Under the pieces are notes generated by a model. That model was given only the letters and a program-made list of their open reading frames with translations. It searched no databases and was not told the origin of the DNA. A DNA stretch of 64,000 nucleotides from contig NZ_CP034145.1 in assembly GCF_003856835.1 (NCBI RefSeq), positions 2,666,001-2,730,000 of the forward strand. Reading direction: 5' to 3'. The stretch's first letter is position 1. Every line of letters starts with the position of its first letter. This stretch comes from Haloplanus aerogenes (lineage in GTDB: Archaea; Halobacteriota; Halobacteria; Halobacteriales; Haloferacaceae). Position numbers and translations under genes: made by a program. This document shows positions 26,701-35,433 of the stretch, piece by piece.

Positions 26701-27854
26701 TCTTTGATCTTCCGGGCTCGGTCGCGCGTCATCAGGAACACCCCGACGCACTCCGGTACCGAATGCTCACCAGCATCGAGTGTAAAACTGTCGCCGTCGA
26801 GTTCGACCGTGCCGGGGTCGGTCACCTCGACGCGGATCGACCGCCCGGTGAAGCGGTCGGGGACGGCGTCGACCAGCGGGTCGAAGTCGTCGAGGTCCGA
26901 CCGGTCGATGGAGCGGACGACGAGGCCGCTCCCGCCGTGGAGGCTCCCCGGGAGGCGGATCAGCCGGTGGGTGTCCGTCGTCACCGGTTCGTCGATGGGC
27001 GCCGTCTCGGCCTCGACCGCCTCGCTGGCGAGTGCCTCGACCAGCAACCGCGCGCCCGGGCCGCCGGCCTCGACGTTCCCCTGCGCGACCGCCTCGCTGT
27101 CGACGAAGGCGTCGAGCAGGGTGTCCGCCCGCCCCTCGCCGATGCCGTCGAACGCGGTCAGGCGCTCTCTGGCGTCGGCCTCGTCCAGATCGCGCAACTC
27201 GTCGATGAACGCTTCGAGGCGGCGGTGTGTGCGCCGGCCCCACCCACCCCCCGTCCGGAGTTCGCGCCGGGTCGTCCCGCCGACCGCGCGGGTGCGGACC
27301 AATCCCTCGATGTCGAGGTCGACCGCGCGGACGTAGTCGACGATTTCGCGGCGGGCCTCCGAATCTAGGTCGGCGAGGCCGTCGTCGCGGACGTGGACGT
27401 GGTAGCCGCGGCCACCGGAGAACACCACGGTCAGGTCGTCGAAGCCGAAGTCGTCTTCGAGCAGATCGAGCAGGCGATAGAGGGCGTCCTTGCAGGCGTC
27501 GAGCATCTCGGCGTAGGTGGCCATCTCGGGATCGACGCTCGGGAGGTGGTCGGCGTCGAGGTCGAAAACGAGGTCGGCGCCGCACCACCCCTTCTCGTCC
27601 ATCGACTTCGCGCCGGGGTCGTCGTAGCGCGCGGCCGAGAAGTAGACGTGCCGCGGCGCCTCGCGCGCGAGGAAGTCACCCACGTCGCCGAGGTCGTAGA
27701 TGGACTGATGGCGGACCATCGTCGTCGACTCGCCGCGCGTCCACGGGATGTGACCCCACTCGCGGGCGTCCGGATCGGGGGGAAGCGTCGGGTCGGCACG
27801 CCGGTAGTAGTCACCGAAGCGCCCCGAGAGGTACTCGCGTGTCCGTCGGTCCAT
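26697..27854 (-). CDS. priS: DNA primase small (catalytic) subunit PriS
   Basis: The 385-residue protein matches archaeo-eukaryotic primase small subunit. ADLVFDLDADHLP carries the metal-binding Asp pair, and FSGGRGYHVHV is the conserved nucleotide-binding loop. A late RLPGSLHGGSGLVVR segment contains another conserved motif with His. It makes primers together with PriL, which is not in this window. It overlaps gins51 by four bases and diverges from mscS. Confidence 0.93.
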   Translation of the reverse strand: MDRRTREYLSGRFGDYYRRADPTLPPDPDAREWGHIPWTRGESTTMVRHQSIYDLGDVGDFLAREAPRHVYFSAARYDDPGAKSMDEKGWCGADLVFDLDADHLPSVDPEMATYAEMLDACKDALYRLLDLLEDDFGFDDLTVVFSGGRGYHVHVRDDGLADLDSEARREIVDYVRAVDLDIEGLVRTRAVGGTTRRELRTGGGWGRRTHRRLEAFIDELRDLDEADARERLTAFDGIGEGRADTLLDAFVDSEAVAQGNVEAGGPGARLLVEALASEAVEAETAPIDEPVTTDTHRLIRLPGSLHGGSGLVVRSIDRSDLDDFDPLVDAVPDRFTGRSIRVEVTDPGTVELDGDSFTLDAGEHSVPECVGVFLMTRDRARKIKE

Positions 27855-27950
27855 TCGTCTCCCCCCTGCGTCGCGGACGATTTAGTAGCTTCCGAACGGC
27901 GACGGCGTCGGCGTGGAAACCCTTTTTTTCGGTGGCGGAGAGACACATCC

Positions 27951-28973
27951 ATGGACATCGGGGCGGTCGCGCAAACCGGGACGCCGACACCGACGGGCCC
28001 GCCGGGGGAACTCGTGCCGCTGCTGAAGTGGCTGTGGGGCGCCGCGGCCGTTCGGGTCATCGTCGCCATACTCGTCGTCGGCATCGGCGTCGTTCTCTCG
28101 AAGTTCCTCGTTCGCCTGCTCGGCCGGCCGGTCGCCCGCCGCTTCAAACGCCAGAGCGTCGCCCAGACCGTCCTCGGCCTGCTCCGCGTCTCGACCGTCG
28201 TCGTCGCCACGTTCGTCGCCGGGAGCATCGTCGGCCTCGGTATCGGCGACATCGTCCTCTCCGTCACCGTCTTCTCTGCCGTCCTCGGTATCGTCCTCGC
28301 GCCCATCGTCGGGAGCATCATCAACGGCGTGTTCGTCCTCGCGGACAACCCATACGAGATCGGTGACATGATCGAACTGGAGAACGGGCGCCGCGGCTTC
28401 GTCGACGACATCACCCTCCGGTACACCAAGATCTTCACCCTCGAGAACACCTTCCTCGTCGTCCCGAACTCCTCGATGCGCGAACGGGACGTGACCAACT
28501 ACTCCGCGGAGGACGAACGGACGCGGCTGTCGATCCCCCTGCTCGTCACCTACGAGGGGGATCTGGAGGAAGCGCGACAGCTCATGGAACGCGCCGCCCG
28601 CAACGTCGAGGGCGTGATCGAGGGTGGACCGGACATCCGCATCGGGAGCGCGCGCTACCCCGCGAAGCCGACCACGCTGATCGACGCCTACGCCGACAGC
28701 GGCGTCCGGTTGAACCTCCGTTTCTGGGCGCGGACGCCCTACAAGATCCCGCGGATCGAGTCGACCGTCCGCGAGCGTATCTGGGCGGGGCTGGAGGACG
28801 CGGACGTGGAGATCGCCTACCCCCACCAGCACCTCCTGTTCGACGAGAACAGCGGACGCGCTCGGGTCGCCGTCGAGGACGGGAGCGACCTGCCGCCGCC
28901 CGGCGCCGAGGACGCGAGCGGCGTGACCGAACGGGAACCGATGGAGAGCGACGACGACGGCGACGGCGAGTGA
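27951..28973 (+). CDS. small-conductance mechanosensitive channel (MscS family)
   Basis: The 340-residue protein has three membrane helices, the last being the Gly/Ala-rich pore helix (AVLGIVLAPIVGSIINGVF). The MscS beta domain follows (NPYEIGDMIELENGRRGFVDDITLRYTKI ... VVPNSSM) and a C-terminal alpha/beta domain. It opens under membrane tension to release solutes after osmotic downshift. The start ATG 27951 is supported by a T-rich patch about 25 bases upstream. Confidence 0.92.
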   Translation: MDIGAVAQTGTPTPTGPPGELVPLLKWLWGAAAVRVIVAILVVGIGVVLSKFLVRLLGRPVARRFKRQSVAQTVLGLLRVSTVVVATFVAGSIVGLGIGDIVLSVTVFSAVLGIVLAPIVGSIINGVFVLADNPYEIGDMIELENGRRGFVDDITLRYTKIFTLENTFLVVPNSSMRERDVTNYSAEDERTRLSIPLLVTYEGDLEEARQLMERAARNVEGVIEGGPDIRIGSARYPAKPTTLIDAYADSGVRLNLRFWARTPYKIPRIESTVRERIWAGLEDADVEIAYPHQHLLFDENSGRARVAVEDGSDLPPPGAEDASGVTEREPMESDDDGDGE

Positions 28974-28975
28974 CG

Positions 28976-29380
28976 TTACTCCGCGCTGACGGTGATCACG
29001 TCGCAGTCGAGTTTCTCACGCAGGAATTGGTCGATGTTGGGGTCGTCGAGAAAGCGGCTGAAGGTGCGTCGCCACCGGCTGACCTGTTTCGACCCGATGA
29101 CGACCGCGTCGGCGTTCTCCGCCGCCACCTCGTCGAGGATGGTCTCCTCGACCAGAAAGCCCCGGCGGACGACGTAGCGGGCGCGGTCGATCCGGCCGAA
29201 CTCCGCTTCGACCGCCCGCTTGAGTTCCGTTCGGGTCACTTCCCGACCCTCCTGATAGAGGTCGACGTGGAGGATGGTCAGGTCGGCGTCGCGCTCGTCG
29301 GCGATGCGAATCGCCTCCGCGAGCGTCGCCCGGGAGTGTCTGCTGAGCGGGTAGCGGACCGGCACGACCACCAGGGTCAT
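28976..29380 (-). CDS. universal stress protein (UspA) family protein
   Basis: The 134-residue protein from ATG 29380 has the UspA Rossmann-like fold: VVPVRYPLSRHSRATLAEAI at the start, LTILHVD as the second strand, and DAVVIGSKQVSRW. The usual ATP-binding GxxGxxxxxxxxxG(S/T) loop is replaced by a charged segment, so nucleotide binding is doubtful. It ends two bases after the convergent mscS gene. A start ten codons upstream is possible but less likely. Confidence 0.75.
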   Translation of the reverse strand: MTLVVVPVRYPLSRHSRATLAEAIRIADERDADLTILHVDLYQEGREVTRTELKRAVEAEFGRIDRARYVVRRGFLVEETILDEVAAENADAVVIGSKQVSRWRRTFSRFLDDPNIDQFLREKLDCDVITVSAE

Positions 29381-29476
29381 GTCGACACAGAGGATTCGGG
29401 GGCGTTTCAATCTATTCGATTCGACCGAACGGCGCCGCCGCTCCGGCGCGCGATACGAAAAAACCGAACGCTGGCG

Positions 29477-29677
29477 TCAGCCTTCGAGTTCGAACGCCAC
29501 CGTCACTTCCGCCTGGTACTCGCGGTTCTCGACGCTCGCAATCTCGACGCCGAGTTCGTCGACTTCGATCCACTTCACGTTGTCCAGCGTCTGCTCGGCG
29601 CGGTCGATGGCGTCGTCGGCTGCCGCGTCGAAGCTCTCCGGACTCGTCCCGATCAGGGTGATTTTCTTGAATACCAT
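29477..29677 (-). CDS. dodecin, flavin-binding storage protein
   Basis: The 66-residue protein begins [25 protein letters not shown], almost the same pattern as Halobacterium dodecin, and carries the conserved Trp ([14 protein letters not shown]) that stacks on flavin and the [15 protein letters not shown] strand. Dodecins form hollow dodecamers that bind riboflavin or FMN and protect them from light damage. It is a stand-alone gene. Confidence 0.93.
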   Translation of the reverse strand: MVFKKITLIGTSPESFDAAADDAIDRAEQTLDNVKWIEVDELGVEIASVENREYQAEVTVAFELEG

Positions 29678-29734
29678 GTGTAACCGGACCTCCTCGTCTC
29701 GGCACCGTACCTAACGGGCCGTCGTCTCAAAAAG

Positions 29735-30040
29735 CTAGTCACCTGACGTGTCGTCGCCGGCCGCGATTCGGGCGTTCCGCTTCTCGGTGCTCATCGTGAG
29801 TTTCTGGTAGGAGTCCACCGCGGCGTCCAGCGCCCGCTTGCCGAAGACGAGGTAGCCCCCGGCCACGGCAAAGAGGAAAAAGAACGTATCGAGGGCCGCC
29901 TGCTGGACTCCCGTCGGAGAGACGATGTCGGGCCGCGTCACCGACAGGCTCCACGCGAACAGGACGGCCACCACGTACGCGATGGCGATGCTCTCCCGAA
30001 CCACCCGCCGAACGACCGCACGTTTCCCATCCCCCATCAT
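29735..30040 (-). CDS. small two-helix membrane protein
   Basis: The 101-residue protein has two membrane helices (IAIAYVVAVLFAWSLSV and TFFFLFAVAGGYLVFGKRAL) and a polar C-terminus. No named family is recognised. The second Met (30037) could be the start. A perfect 14-base palindrome lies directly upstream of the start codon. Confidence 0.6.
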   Translation of the reverse strand: MMGDGKRAVVRRVVRESIAIAYVVAVLFAWSLSVTRPDIVSPTGVQQAALDTFFFLFAVAGGYLVFGKRALDAAVDSYQKLTMSTEKRNARIAAGDDTSGD

Positions 30041-30054
30041 GTTAACATGTTAAC
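30041..30054. promoter_or_regulatory. perfect 14-base palindrome abutting a start codon
   Basis: The sequence GTTAACATGTTAAC is a perfect palindrome that also reads as two tandem catgttaa units (30038-30053). It touches the start codon of the minus-strand membrane protein gene and lies about 90 bases before the esterase gene on the plus strand. AT-rich symmetric sites like this stand out in GC-rich DNA and may be an operator. Confidence 0.4.
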
Positions 30055-30144
30055 ACCCCGGCACCTTGAGAGTACTGCACACACGCGGCGCCGCGCACCC
30101 CGCGCCGAACGTTATGTGCGTGGTCGTCCAATAGGGAGCGTGTC

Positions 30145-31056
30145 ATGGCCGAACTCGACCCGCAGGTGGAAGCCTACCTGCACGACCTCTCCGCGGAGGG
30201 CATCCCGCCGCTGTACACGCTCGGCGTGTCGGAGGCCCGCGAGACGTACCGGCGGCTCTGTGTAGTGGACGGGGCGACGGAGACGGGTGTCGAGACGACG
30301 GATCGGCGCGTGCCGGGGCCGGCCGGGCCGATTCCGATCCGGACGTACGATCCCAGCGACGCCGTCGGGCCCGTCGTGGCGTTCTTCCACGGCGGCGGGT
30401 GGATGCTCGGCGGCCTCGACACCCACGACGCCCTCTGTCGCGCCCTCGGAGCGGCGGCCGAATCCGTCGTCGTCGCCGTCGACTACCGTCGCGCGCCCGA
30501 ACACCGATTCCCGGCGCCGCTGGCCGACTGCTACGCGGCGACCGAGTGGATCGATGCGGAGGTGGCCGACGACGGCCTCGTCCTCGTCGGCGACAGCGCT
30601 GGCGGCAACCTCGCGGCGGGCGTTTCCCTCCTCGCCGCCCGGCGCGGTGGACCGACCGTCGACCGGCAGGTGCTCGCCTACCCCGTCACGAACCACGCCT
30701 TCGACACCAACTCGTACACCGAGAACGCGCAGGGCTACTTCCTCACCCGCAAGGACATGGAGCGGTTCTGGAACGCCTACCTCCGGAGTGACGCGGACGG
30801 ACGCCATCCCCACGCCTCGCCGCTTCGCACCGAGACGCCGTCGGCCTTCCCGCCGACGACCGTCCTGACCTGTGGGTTCGATCCCCTCCGCGACGAGGGA
30901 CGAGCCTACGCCGACCGACTGGACGCAGCGGGCGTTCCGACCACCCACCGGTCGTACGACGACGTGATCCACGGCTTCCTGACGATGCTCGACGATCCCG
31001 ACCTGGATCGGGCACGGGATGCCATCGACGACATCGCCGCGGACGTTCGGCAGTAA
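30145..31056 (+). CDS. alpha/beta-hydrolase esterase of the HSL family
   Basis: The 303-residue protein has the hormone-sensitive-lipase oxyanion motif FFHGGGWMLGG and the nucleophile elbow GDSAGGNLA. A late Asp (GFDPLRDEG) and His (DVIHGFLTM) complete the catalytic triad. By family it hydrolyses short-chain esters in the cytoplasm. It precedes the dehydrogenase cluster by 64 bases on the same strand but has its own start context, and an apparent promoter lies between them. Confidence 0.88.
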   Translation: MAELDPQVEAYLHDLSAEGIPPLYTLGVSEARETYRRLCVVDGATETGVETTDRRVPGPAGPIPIRTYDPSDAVGPVVAFFHGGGWMLGGLDTHDALCRALGAAAESVVVAVDYRRAPEHRFPAPLADCYAATEWIDAEVADDGLVLVGDSAGGNLAAGVSLLAARRGGPTVDRQVLAYPVTNHAFDTNSYTENAQGYFLTRKDMERFWNAYLRSDADGRHPHASPLRTETPSAFPPTTVLTCGFDPLRDEGRAYADRLDAAGVPTTHRSYDDVIHGFLTMLDDPDLDRARDAIDDIAADVRQ

Positions 31057-31080
31057 GCCGGATTCTACCCGAACGACCGT

Positions 31081-31106
31081 TATCTTTAATCTTGTGTCAA
31101 TTGACA
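31081..31106 (+). promoter_or_regulatory. promoter with palindromic operator-like site before the acoA-type gene
   Basis: A TATA-like tatctttaat (31081-31090) is followed by the perfect 12-base palindrome TGTCAATTGACA (31095-31106), 14 bases before ATG 31121. A symmetric site between TATA box and start is the classic place for a repressor to block an archaeal promoter. The regulator is unknown. Confidence 0.5.
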
Positions 31107-31120
31107 ACACACACCGTAGT

Positions 31121-32158
31121 ATGTCAGGGTACGATCTCGAGTCAGTAGACGGGCGTATCGAAGCACTGCGCCGGATGCTCACGATCCGAGTGTTCGACGA
31201 GACGGCGGGGGACCGGTTCGCCGACGGGGAGATTCCCGGATTCGTCCACCTCTATATCGGCGAGGAGGCCGTCGGGGTCGGCACCTGCGCGGCGCTTGCC
31301 GAGGACGATTACATCGCCAGCACGCACCGCGGCCACGGTCACTGTATCGCGAAGGGGCTGGACCCCGAGCACATGATGGCCGAACTGTACGGCAAGGCGG
31401 ACGGCTACTGCAACGGCAAGGGTGGCTCGATGCACATCGCCGACGTGGACGCGGGGATGCTCGGCGCGAACGGCATCGTCGGCGCCGGGCCGCCGATGGC
31501 GACGGGCGCGGCCCTCTCCATCGACTATCAGGACCGCGAACAGGTGGCAGTCGGCTTCCTCGGCGACGGTGCCGTCGCGCAGGGACAGGTCCACGAGGCG
31601 GTCAACCTCGCGTCGACGTGGGATCTGCCGGCCATCTTCGTCATCGAGAACAACCAGTACGGCGAGGGGACGCCCGTCGGCAAACAGCACAACGTCGACA
31701 ACCTGAGCGACACCGCGGCCGCCCACGACATCCCGGGCATCACGGTGGACGGGATGGACGTGACGGCCGTCGCGGAGGCGGTCGGCGAAGCCCGTGAACG
31801 CGCCCGTGCCGGCGACGGGCCGACCATCGTCGAGGCCGAGACGTATCGCTTCCGCGGCCACTACGAGGGCGACGAACAGGTGTACCGCGACGACGAGGAG
31901 GTCGAGCGGTGGCGGCAGCGCGACCCCATCACGTCGTTCAAAGAGCGGCTGATCGACCGCGGCGAACTCACCGAGGACGAGTTCGAGGAGATGGAAGCCG
32001 AGGTGGAGGCGACCATCGCGGACGCACTGGAGTACGCCAAGGAGGCGCCGTACCCCGAGCCGAGCGAAGCGTACGACGACATGTTCGGGGAGCCGGTGCC
32101 CGAAATCGAGGAGTTCGCGCGACAGGCACAGGCCCAGACCGACGGGGGTGAGCGCTGA
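31121..32158 (+). CDS. acoA: 2-oxoacid/acetoin dehydrogenase E1 alpha subunit
   Basis: The 345-residue protein has the thiamine diphosphate motif GDGAVAQGQVHEAVNLAS...NNQYG. THRGHGHCIAKG and NGKGGSMHIAD are the conserved segments of E1 alpha in pyruvate, branched-chain and acetoin dehydrogenases. I chose ATG 31121 over in-frame upstream codons because the TATA box and palindrome sit just before it. The stop overlaps the next start (TGATG). The presence of an AcoX-like gene downstream favours acetoin as substrate, but E1 substrate cannot be read from sequence alone. Confidence 0.85.
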   Translation: MSGYDLESVDGRIEALRRMLTIRVFDETAGDRFADGEIPGFVHLYIGEEAVGVGTCAALAEDDYIASTHRGHGHCIAKGLDPEHMMAELYGKADGYCNGKGGSMHIADVDAGMLGANGIVGAGPPMATGAALSIDYQDREQVAVGFLGDGAVAQGQVHEAVNLASTWDLPAIFVIENNQYGEGTPVGKQHNVDNLSDTAAAHDIPGITVDGMDVTAVAEAVGEARERARAGDGPTIVEAETYRFRGHYEGDEQVYRDDEEVERWRQRDPITSFKERLIDRGELTEDEFEEMEAEVEATIADALEYAKEAPYPEPSEAYDDMFGEPVPEIEEFARQAQAQTDGGER

Positions 32159-33153
32159 TGGCGCAAGCCGGCGTCGAGCAGACGGAGACGATGACGGTCC
32201 GGGAGGCCATCCGGCAGGGCCTCCGCGAGGAACTCGAACGCGACGACGACGTGTACATGATGGGCGAGGACATCGGCGACATGGGCGGCGTCCTCGCGGT
32301 GACGGGCGACCTGATCGACGAGTTCGGCGAGGAGCGCGTCCGCGACACGCCCATCAGTGAGGCGGGGTTCGTCGGCGCCGCGACCGGTGCCGCGGCGACC
32401 GGCACCCGGCCCGTGGTCGAACTCATGTTCTCCGACTTCATGGGCGTCTCGATGGAACAGATCATGAACCAGATGGCGAAGATGCGCTACATGTTCGGCG
32501 GGAAGACGGAGATGCCCGTCACCGTCCGGACCACCGAGGGCGGCGGGATGGGCGCCGCGAGCCAGCACTCCGGCACCGTCCACACGTGGATCGCACACTT
32601 CCCCGGCCTCAAGGCCGTCGCGCCCGGCACCGCCGAGAGCGCCAAGGGGCTGACCAAGGCCGCCATCCGCTCGGACGACCCCGTGTTCGTCTTCGAGAAC
32701 AAGATGATCTACGAGCAACAGGGCGAGGTGCCGACCGATCCCGACTTCACCGTCCCCATCGGCGAGGCGGCGATCGAACGTGAGGGATCGGACGTGACCG
32801 TCGTCGCCACCCAGCGACTCGTCGGGGAGTCGCTGGACGTGGCCGAGGACCTCGCCGGATCGACGAGCGTCGAGGTGATCGACGCGCGGTCACTCTACCC
32901 CCTCGACACCGACACCATCGTCGAGAGCGTCGAGAAGACGGGACGCCTCGTCGTCGCGGACGAGAGTCCGCTCTCCTACGGCATCCACGCCGAGGTGGCT
33001 ACCCGTGCCATGGAGAACGCGTTCTTCAGCCTCGACGCGCCCATCCAGCGGGTCGGCACGCCGGACACGCACGTTCCGTTCAGCCCGCCACTGGAGGACG
33101 AAGTCGTCCCCGACGGCGACGACGTGCGCGACGCCATCGACCGGATCGCATAG
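32158..33153 (+). CDS. acoB: 2-oxoacid/acetoin dehydrogenase E1 beta subunit
   Basis: The 331-residue protein shows the transketolase pyrimidine-binding domain (EDIGDMGGVLAVTGDL, PISEAGFVGAATGAAATG, ELMFSDF) and the C-terminal transketolase domain (VTVVATQRLVGES, VIDARSLYPLD). It pairs with the preceding gene to form the alpha2beta2 E1. The start overlaps the previous stop, and the stop overlaps the GTG start of the next gene. Confidence 0.88.
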   Translation: MAQAGVEQTETMTVREAIRQGLREELERDDDVYMMGEDIGDMGGVLAVTGDLIDEFGEERVRDTPISEAGFVGAATGAAATGTRPVVELMFSDFMGVSMEQIMNQMAKMRYMFGGKTEMPVTVRTTEGGGMGAASQHSGTVHTWIAHFPGLKAVAPGTAESAKGLTKAAIRSDDPVFVFENKMIYEQQGEVPTDPDFTVPIGEAAIEREGSDVTVVATQRLVGESLDVAEDLAGSTSVEVIDARSLYPLDTDTIVESVEKTGRLVVADESPLSYGIHAEVATRAMENAFFSLDAPIQRVGTPDTHVPFSPPLEDEVVPDGDDVRDAIDRIA

Positions 33154-34160
33154 TGGCCCGCGTCGGACTCGTCGTCAACCCCGAGGCCGGGCGGGACATC
33201 CGTCGGCTGACCGGGGGCGCGAGCGTCGTCGACAACCACGCCAAACGGCGGGTCGCCGCCTGCCTGCTCGACGGCCTGACCGCCGTTCCCGACCCGCCCG
33301 CGGTGTCGATCCTGCCCGACCGCGCCGGCATCGCCGCGAACGTTGTCGAGGACGCACCCGACGGGGTCGCCGTCGACCGCCTCGACATCACGGTCGAAGG
33401 ATCGGCGGCCGACACCCGTCGCGCAGCGGCACGCTTCCGCGAGACGGCGGATGTCATCGTCGTCCTCGGCGGCGACGGCACGACCCGCGACGCCGCGATG
33501 GAGTCAGGCGACATCCCGCTCCTCGCCGTCTCGACGGGCACGAACAACGTCGTCCCGACACCGGTCGACGGCACTATCGCGGGCGTCGCCGCGGCCGTCG
33601 TCGCCACCGAGCGCGTCGACGCCGACGCTGTGACCCGCCGCCACGGCACCGTCGAGGCCCGCGCCGAGACGCCGACGAGCGAGAAACGCGTGACCGGCCT
33701 CGCCTCCGTCGAGGTGTCCGACCGTTCGTTCGTGGGCACGCGCGCGCTGATCGATCCCGCGGATCTCGTGGGCGGCGTCGTCAGCCGCGCGCACCCGACC
33801 GAAATCGGCCTCAGCGGCGTCGCCGGCTGTCTCGACCCGTTCGATCCGGGGACGGGCGGCGGCGCCGCCCTCCATCTGTGCGATCCGGGCGAGGCGGATC
33901 GATCCGTGCGGACGGTCGTCGCACCGGGCGTGACCGCGACGGTCGGCGTGGAACGACACCGCCGACTCGACGCCGACGACCCCGCACGCTTCGACGTGCC
34001 GGACGGCGTCGTCGGCGCGGACGGCGAACGCGAACTCGAACTCGTCGACGCGACGGTCGAAATCGCCCCTCGCGAGGAGGGGCCCCGCCTCGTCGACGTG
34101 CGCGCCGCGCTCGACCGGGCGGCGCGAGCGGGCGTGTTCAGTCCAGATACGACTCGGTGA
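33153..34160 (+). CDS. acoX: AcoX-like ATP-NAD kinase family protein
   Basis: The 335-residue protein has the diacylglycerol/NAD kinase fold signatures VGLVVNPEAGRD, VVLGGDGTTRDAA and the STGTNNVVP loop. Its place directly after E1 alpha and beta genes matches AcoX, a conserved but functionally unclear member of bacterial acetoin operons. The start is GTG, overlapping the acoB stop by one base. The last 23 bases overlap the 3' end of the convergent E2 gene. Confidence 0.8.
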   Translation: MARVGLVVNPEAGRDIRRLTGGASVVDNHAKRRVAACLLDGLTAVPDPPAVSILPDRAGIAANVVEDAPDGVAVDRLDITVEGSAADTRRAAARFRETADVIVVLGGDGTTRDAAMESGDIPLLAVSTGTNNVVPTPVDGTIAGVAAAVVATERVDADAVTRRHGTVEARAETPTSEKRVTGLASVEVSDRSFVGTRALIDPADLVGGVVSRAHPTEIGLSGVAGCLDPFDPGTGGGAALHLCDPGEADRSVRTVVAPGVTATVGVERHRRLDADDPARFDVPDGVVGADGERELELVDATVEIAPREEGPRLVDVRAALDRAARAGVFSPDTTR

Positions 34161-35433
34161 CCAGCGCCGGGGCGCGGCCGGCCGCCTCGGCGACGGCGTC
34201 GAGGAACGCGCGGGCGTCGGTCGCGTCGAGGGCGCGCGTGTCGTACGTGACGTGCAGGGTGACGAGTCGGTCCAGTCGGACGCCGTCGTCGGTCGGTGTC
34301 GCACGCTGACCGACGGGGTCGAACGAGAGCGCCGCGACGGCGGGCGGGTTGACGACGCGCCCGACACCCGCATCGTCGTCTCCCGCCGCCGCGTTCGACA
34401 GCGTGAACGTCGGCGTCGGCGCGTCGTCCGGCACCTCCTCCCCACGCCGTTCGATCACCTCTGAGAGCGACCGCGTCGCCGCCTCCGCGACGACGGACGT
34501 GCCCGCCTCGTCGAGAACGGCGACGTGTTGTCCCTCGTGAATCTGGTGGGTGGCGTCGGCGTAGGTGGCGTTGAACCGCTGACACGCCGAGAGCGCCGCG
34601 GAGGCGACGAGAAAGACCACGTCGGTCACCGAAGCGTCCGCGTCGACGGCGTCGCGGGCGGCGGTGGTCGCGTCGAACAGCGCGTCGGCGTTGGCGGCGT
34701 CGAGGACGGCCGTCTCCCGCCGATACCGTTCCGCCGCCGACGGTTCGAGGCGCGTCGGTTCGGGCGACGGTTCGGCGGCCGCCGCCTCCACGTCGTCTTC
34801 GGTGATCGAATCCTGTGGCCCCGTCCCCTCGACGGTCGTCAGATCGACGCCCAGTTCCTCCGCTCGCTTGCGTGCCCGCGGCGACGCCTTCACCTCCTCG
34901 GCGGAATCGTCCTCGTCGGCACGCTCCGCGGCCGCCTCCACGTCGTCTTCGGTGATCGAGTCCTGCGGCCCCGTCCCCTCGACGGTCGTCAGATCGACGC
35001 CCAGCTCCTCCGCTCGCTTGCGTGCCCGCGGCGACGCCTTCACCTCCTCGGTCGTGGCCGCTCCGTCGTCCGCGGCCGTCGCGCCGGCGTCCGCTTCGTC
35101 CGTCGTCTCCGTCGCCGCGTCCGCGGCCGTCGACTCCGACACCTCGTCGCTCAGATCCGCTTCGGCCTCGGCTTCGAGATCCGAGATGTCCGCGTCGGCC
35201 GCCGCCACGATGCCGATGGGCGTCCCCGGCGGCACGGCGCCGCCCACGTCGAGGTAGGTGCGGCGGAGGACGCCGTCCTCGCGAGCGTCGATCTCGCCGA
35301 TGCTCTTCTCCGACTCAATTTCGGCGACGAGATCACCCTCGGACACCGGATCGCCAGTGCCGACGGCCCACTCCAGTAGCGTCCCCTGTTCCATCTCGAG
35401 GCCGAGTTTTGGCATCCTGACGACGTATCCCAT
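34138..35433 (-). CDS. acoC: 2-oxoacid dehydrogenase E2-like acyltransferase lacking the catalytic His
   Basis: The 431-residue protein has an N-terminal lipoyl domain (EIESEKSIGEI, with the lipoylated Lys) and two almost identical peripheral-subunit-binding domains (each ASPRARKRAEELGVDLTTV...). A shortened acyltransferase domain follows. The final motif, normally DHRxxDG with the catalytic His, reads YDTRALDAT, so the His is Thr and the Gly is Ala. The FTLSNAAAG segment and the NPPAVAALSFDPV segment otherwise show it belongs to the E2 family. It faces the E1 operon tail to tail. It may act as a lipoyl-bearing core with weak or no transferase activity; acoC is used for position, not proven function. 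Confidence 0.8.
   Translation of the reverse strand: MGYVVRMPKLGLEMEQGTLLEWAVGTGDPVSEGDLVAEIESEKSIGEIDAREDGVLRRTYLDVGGAVPPGTPIGIVAAADADISDLEAEAEADLSDEVSESTAADAATETTDEADAGATAADDGAATTEEVKASPRARKRAEELGVDLTTVEGTGPQDSITEDDVEAAAERADEDDSAEEVKASPRARKRAEELGVDLTTVEGTGPQDSITEDDVEAAAAEPSPEPTRLEPSAAERYRRETAVLDAANADALFDATTAARDAVDADASVTDVVFLVASAALSACQRFNATYADATHQIHEGQHVAVLDEAGTSVVAEAATRSLSEVIERRGEEVPDDAPTPTFTLSNAAAGDDDAGVGRVVNPPAVAALSFDPVGQRATPTDDGVRLDRLVTLHVTYDTRALDATDARAFLDAVAEAAGRAPALVTESYLD
34781..35052 (-). repeat. tandem duplication of the E2 subunit-binding domain
   Basis: Two copies of about 122 bases, offset by exactly 150 bases (50 codons), differ at only a few silent positions. They encode the two subunit-binding domains of the E2 protein. 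The near identity at synonymous sites indicates a recent duplication or ongoing gene conversion. Confidence 0.85.

Noticed and set aside
34781-35052. Assembly duplication as explanation for the two E2 domains
   Set aside because: The copies differ at several silent positions and the reading frame continues cleanly through both, so a real duplication is more likely, though long reads should confirm it.
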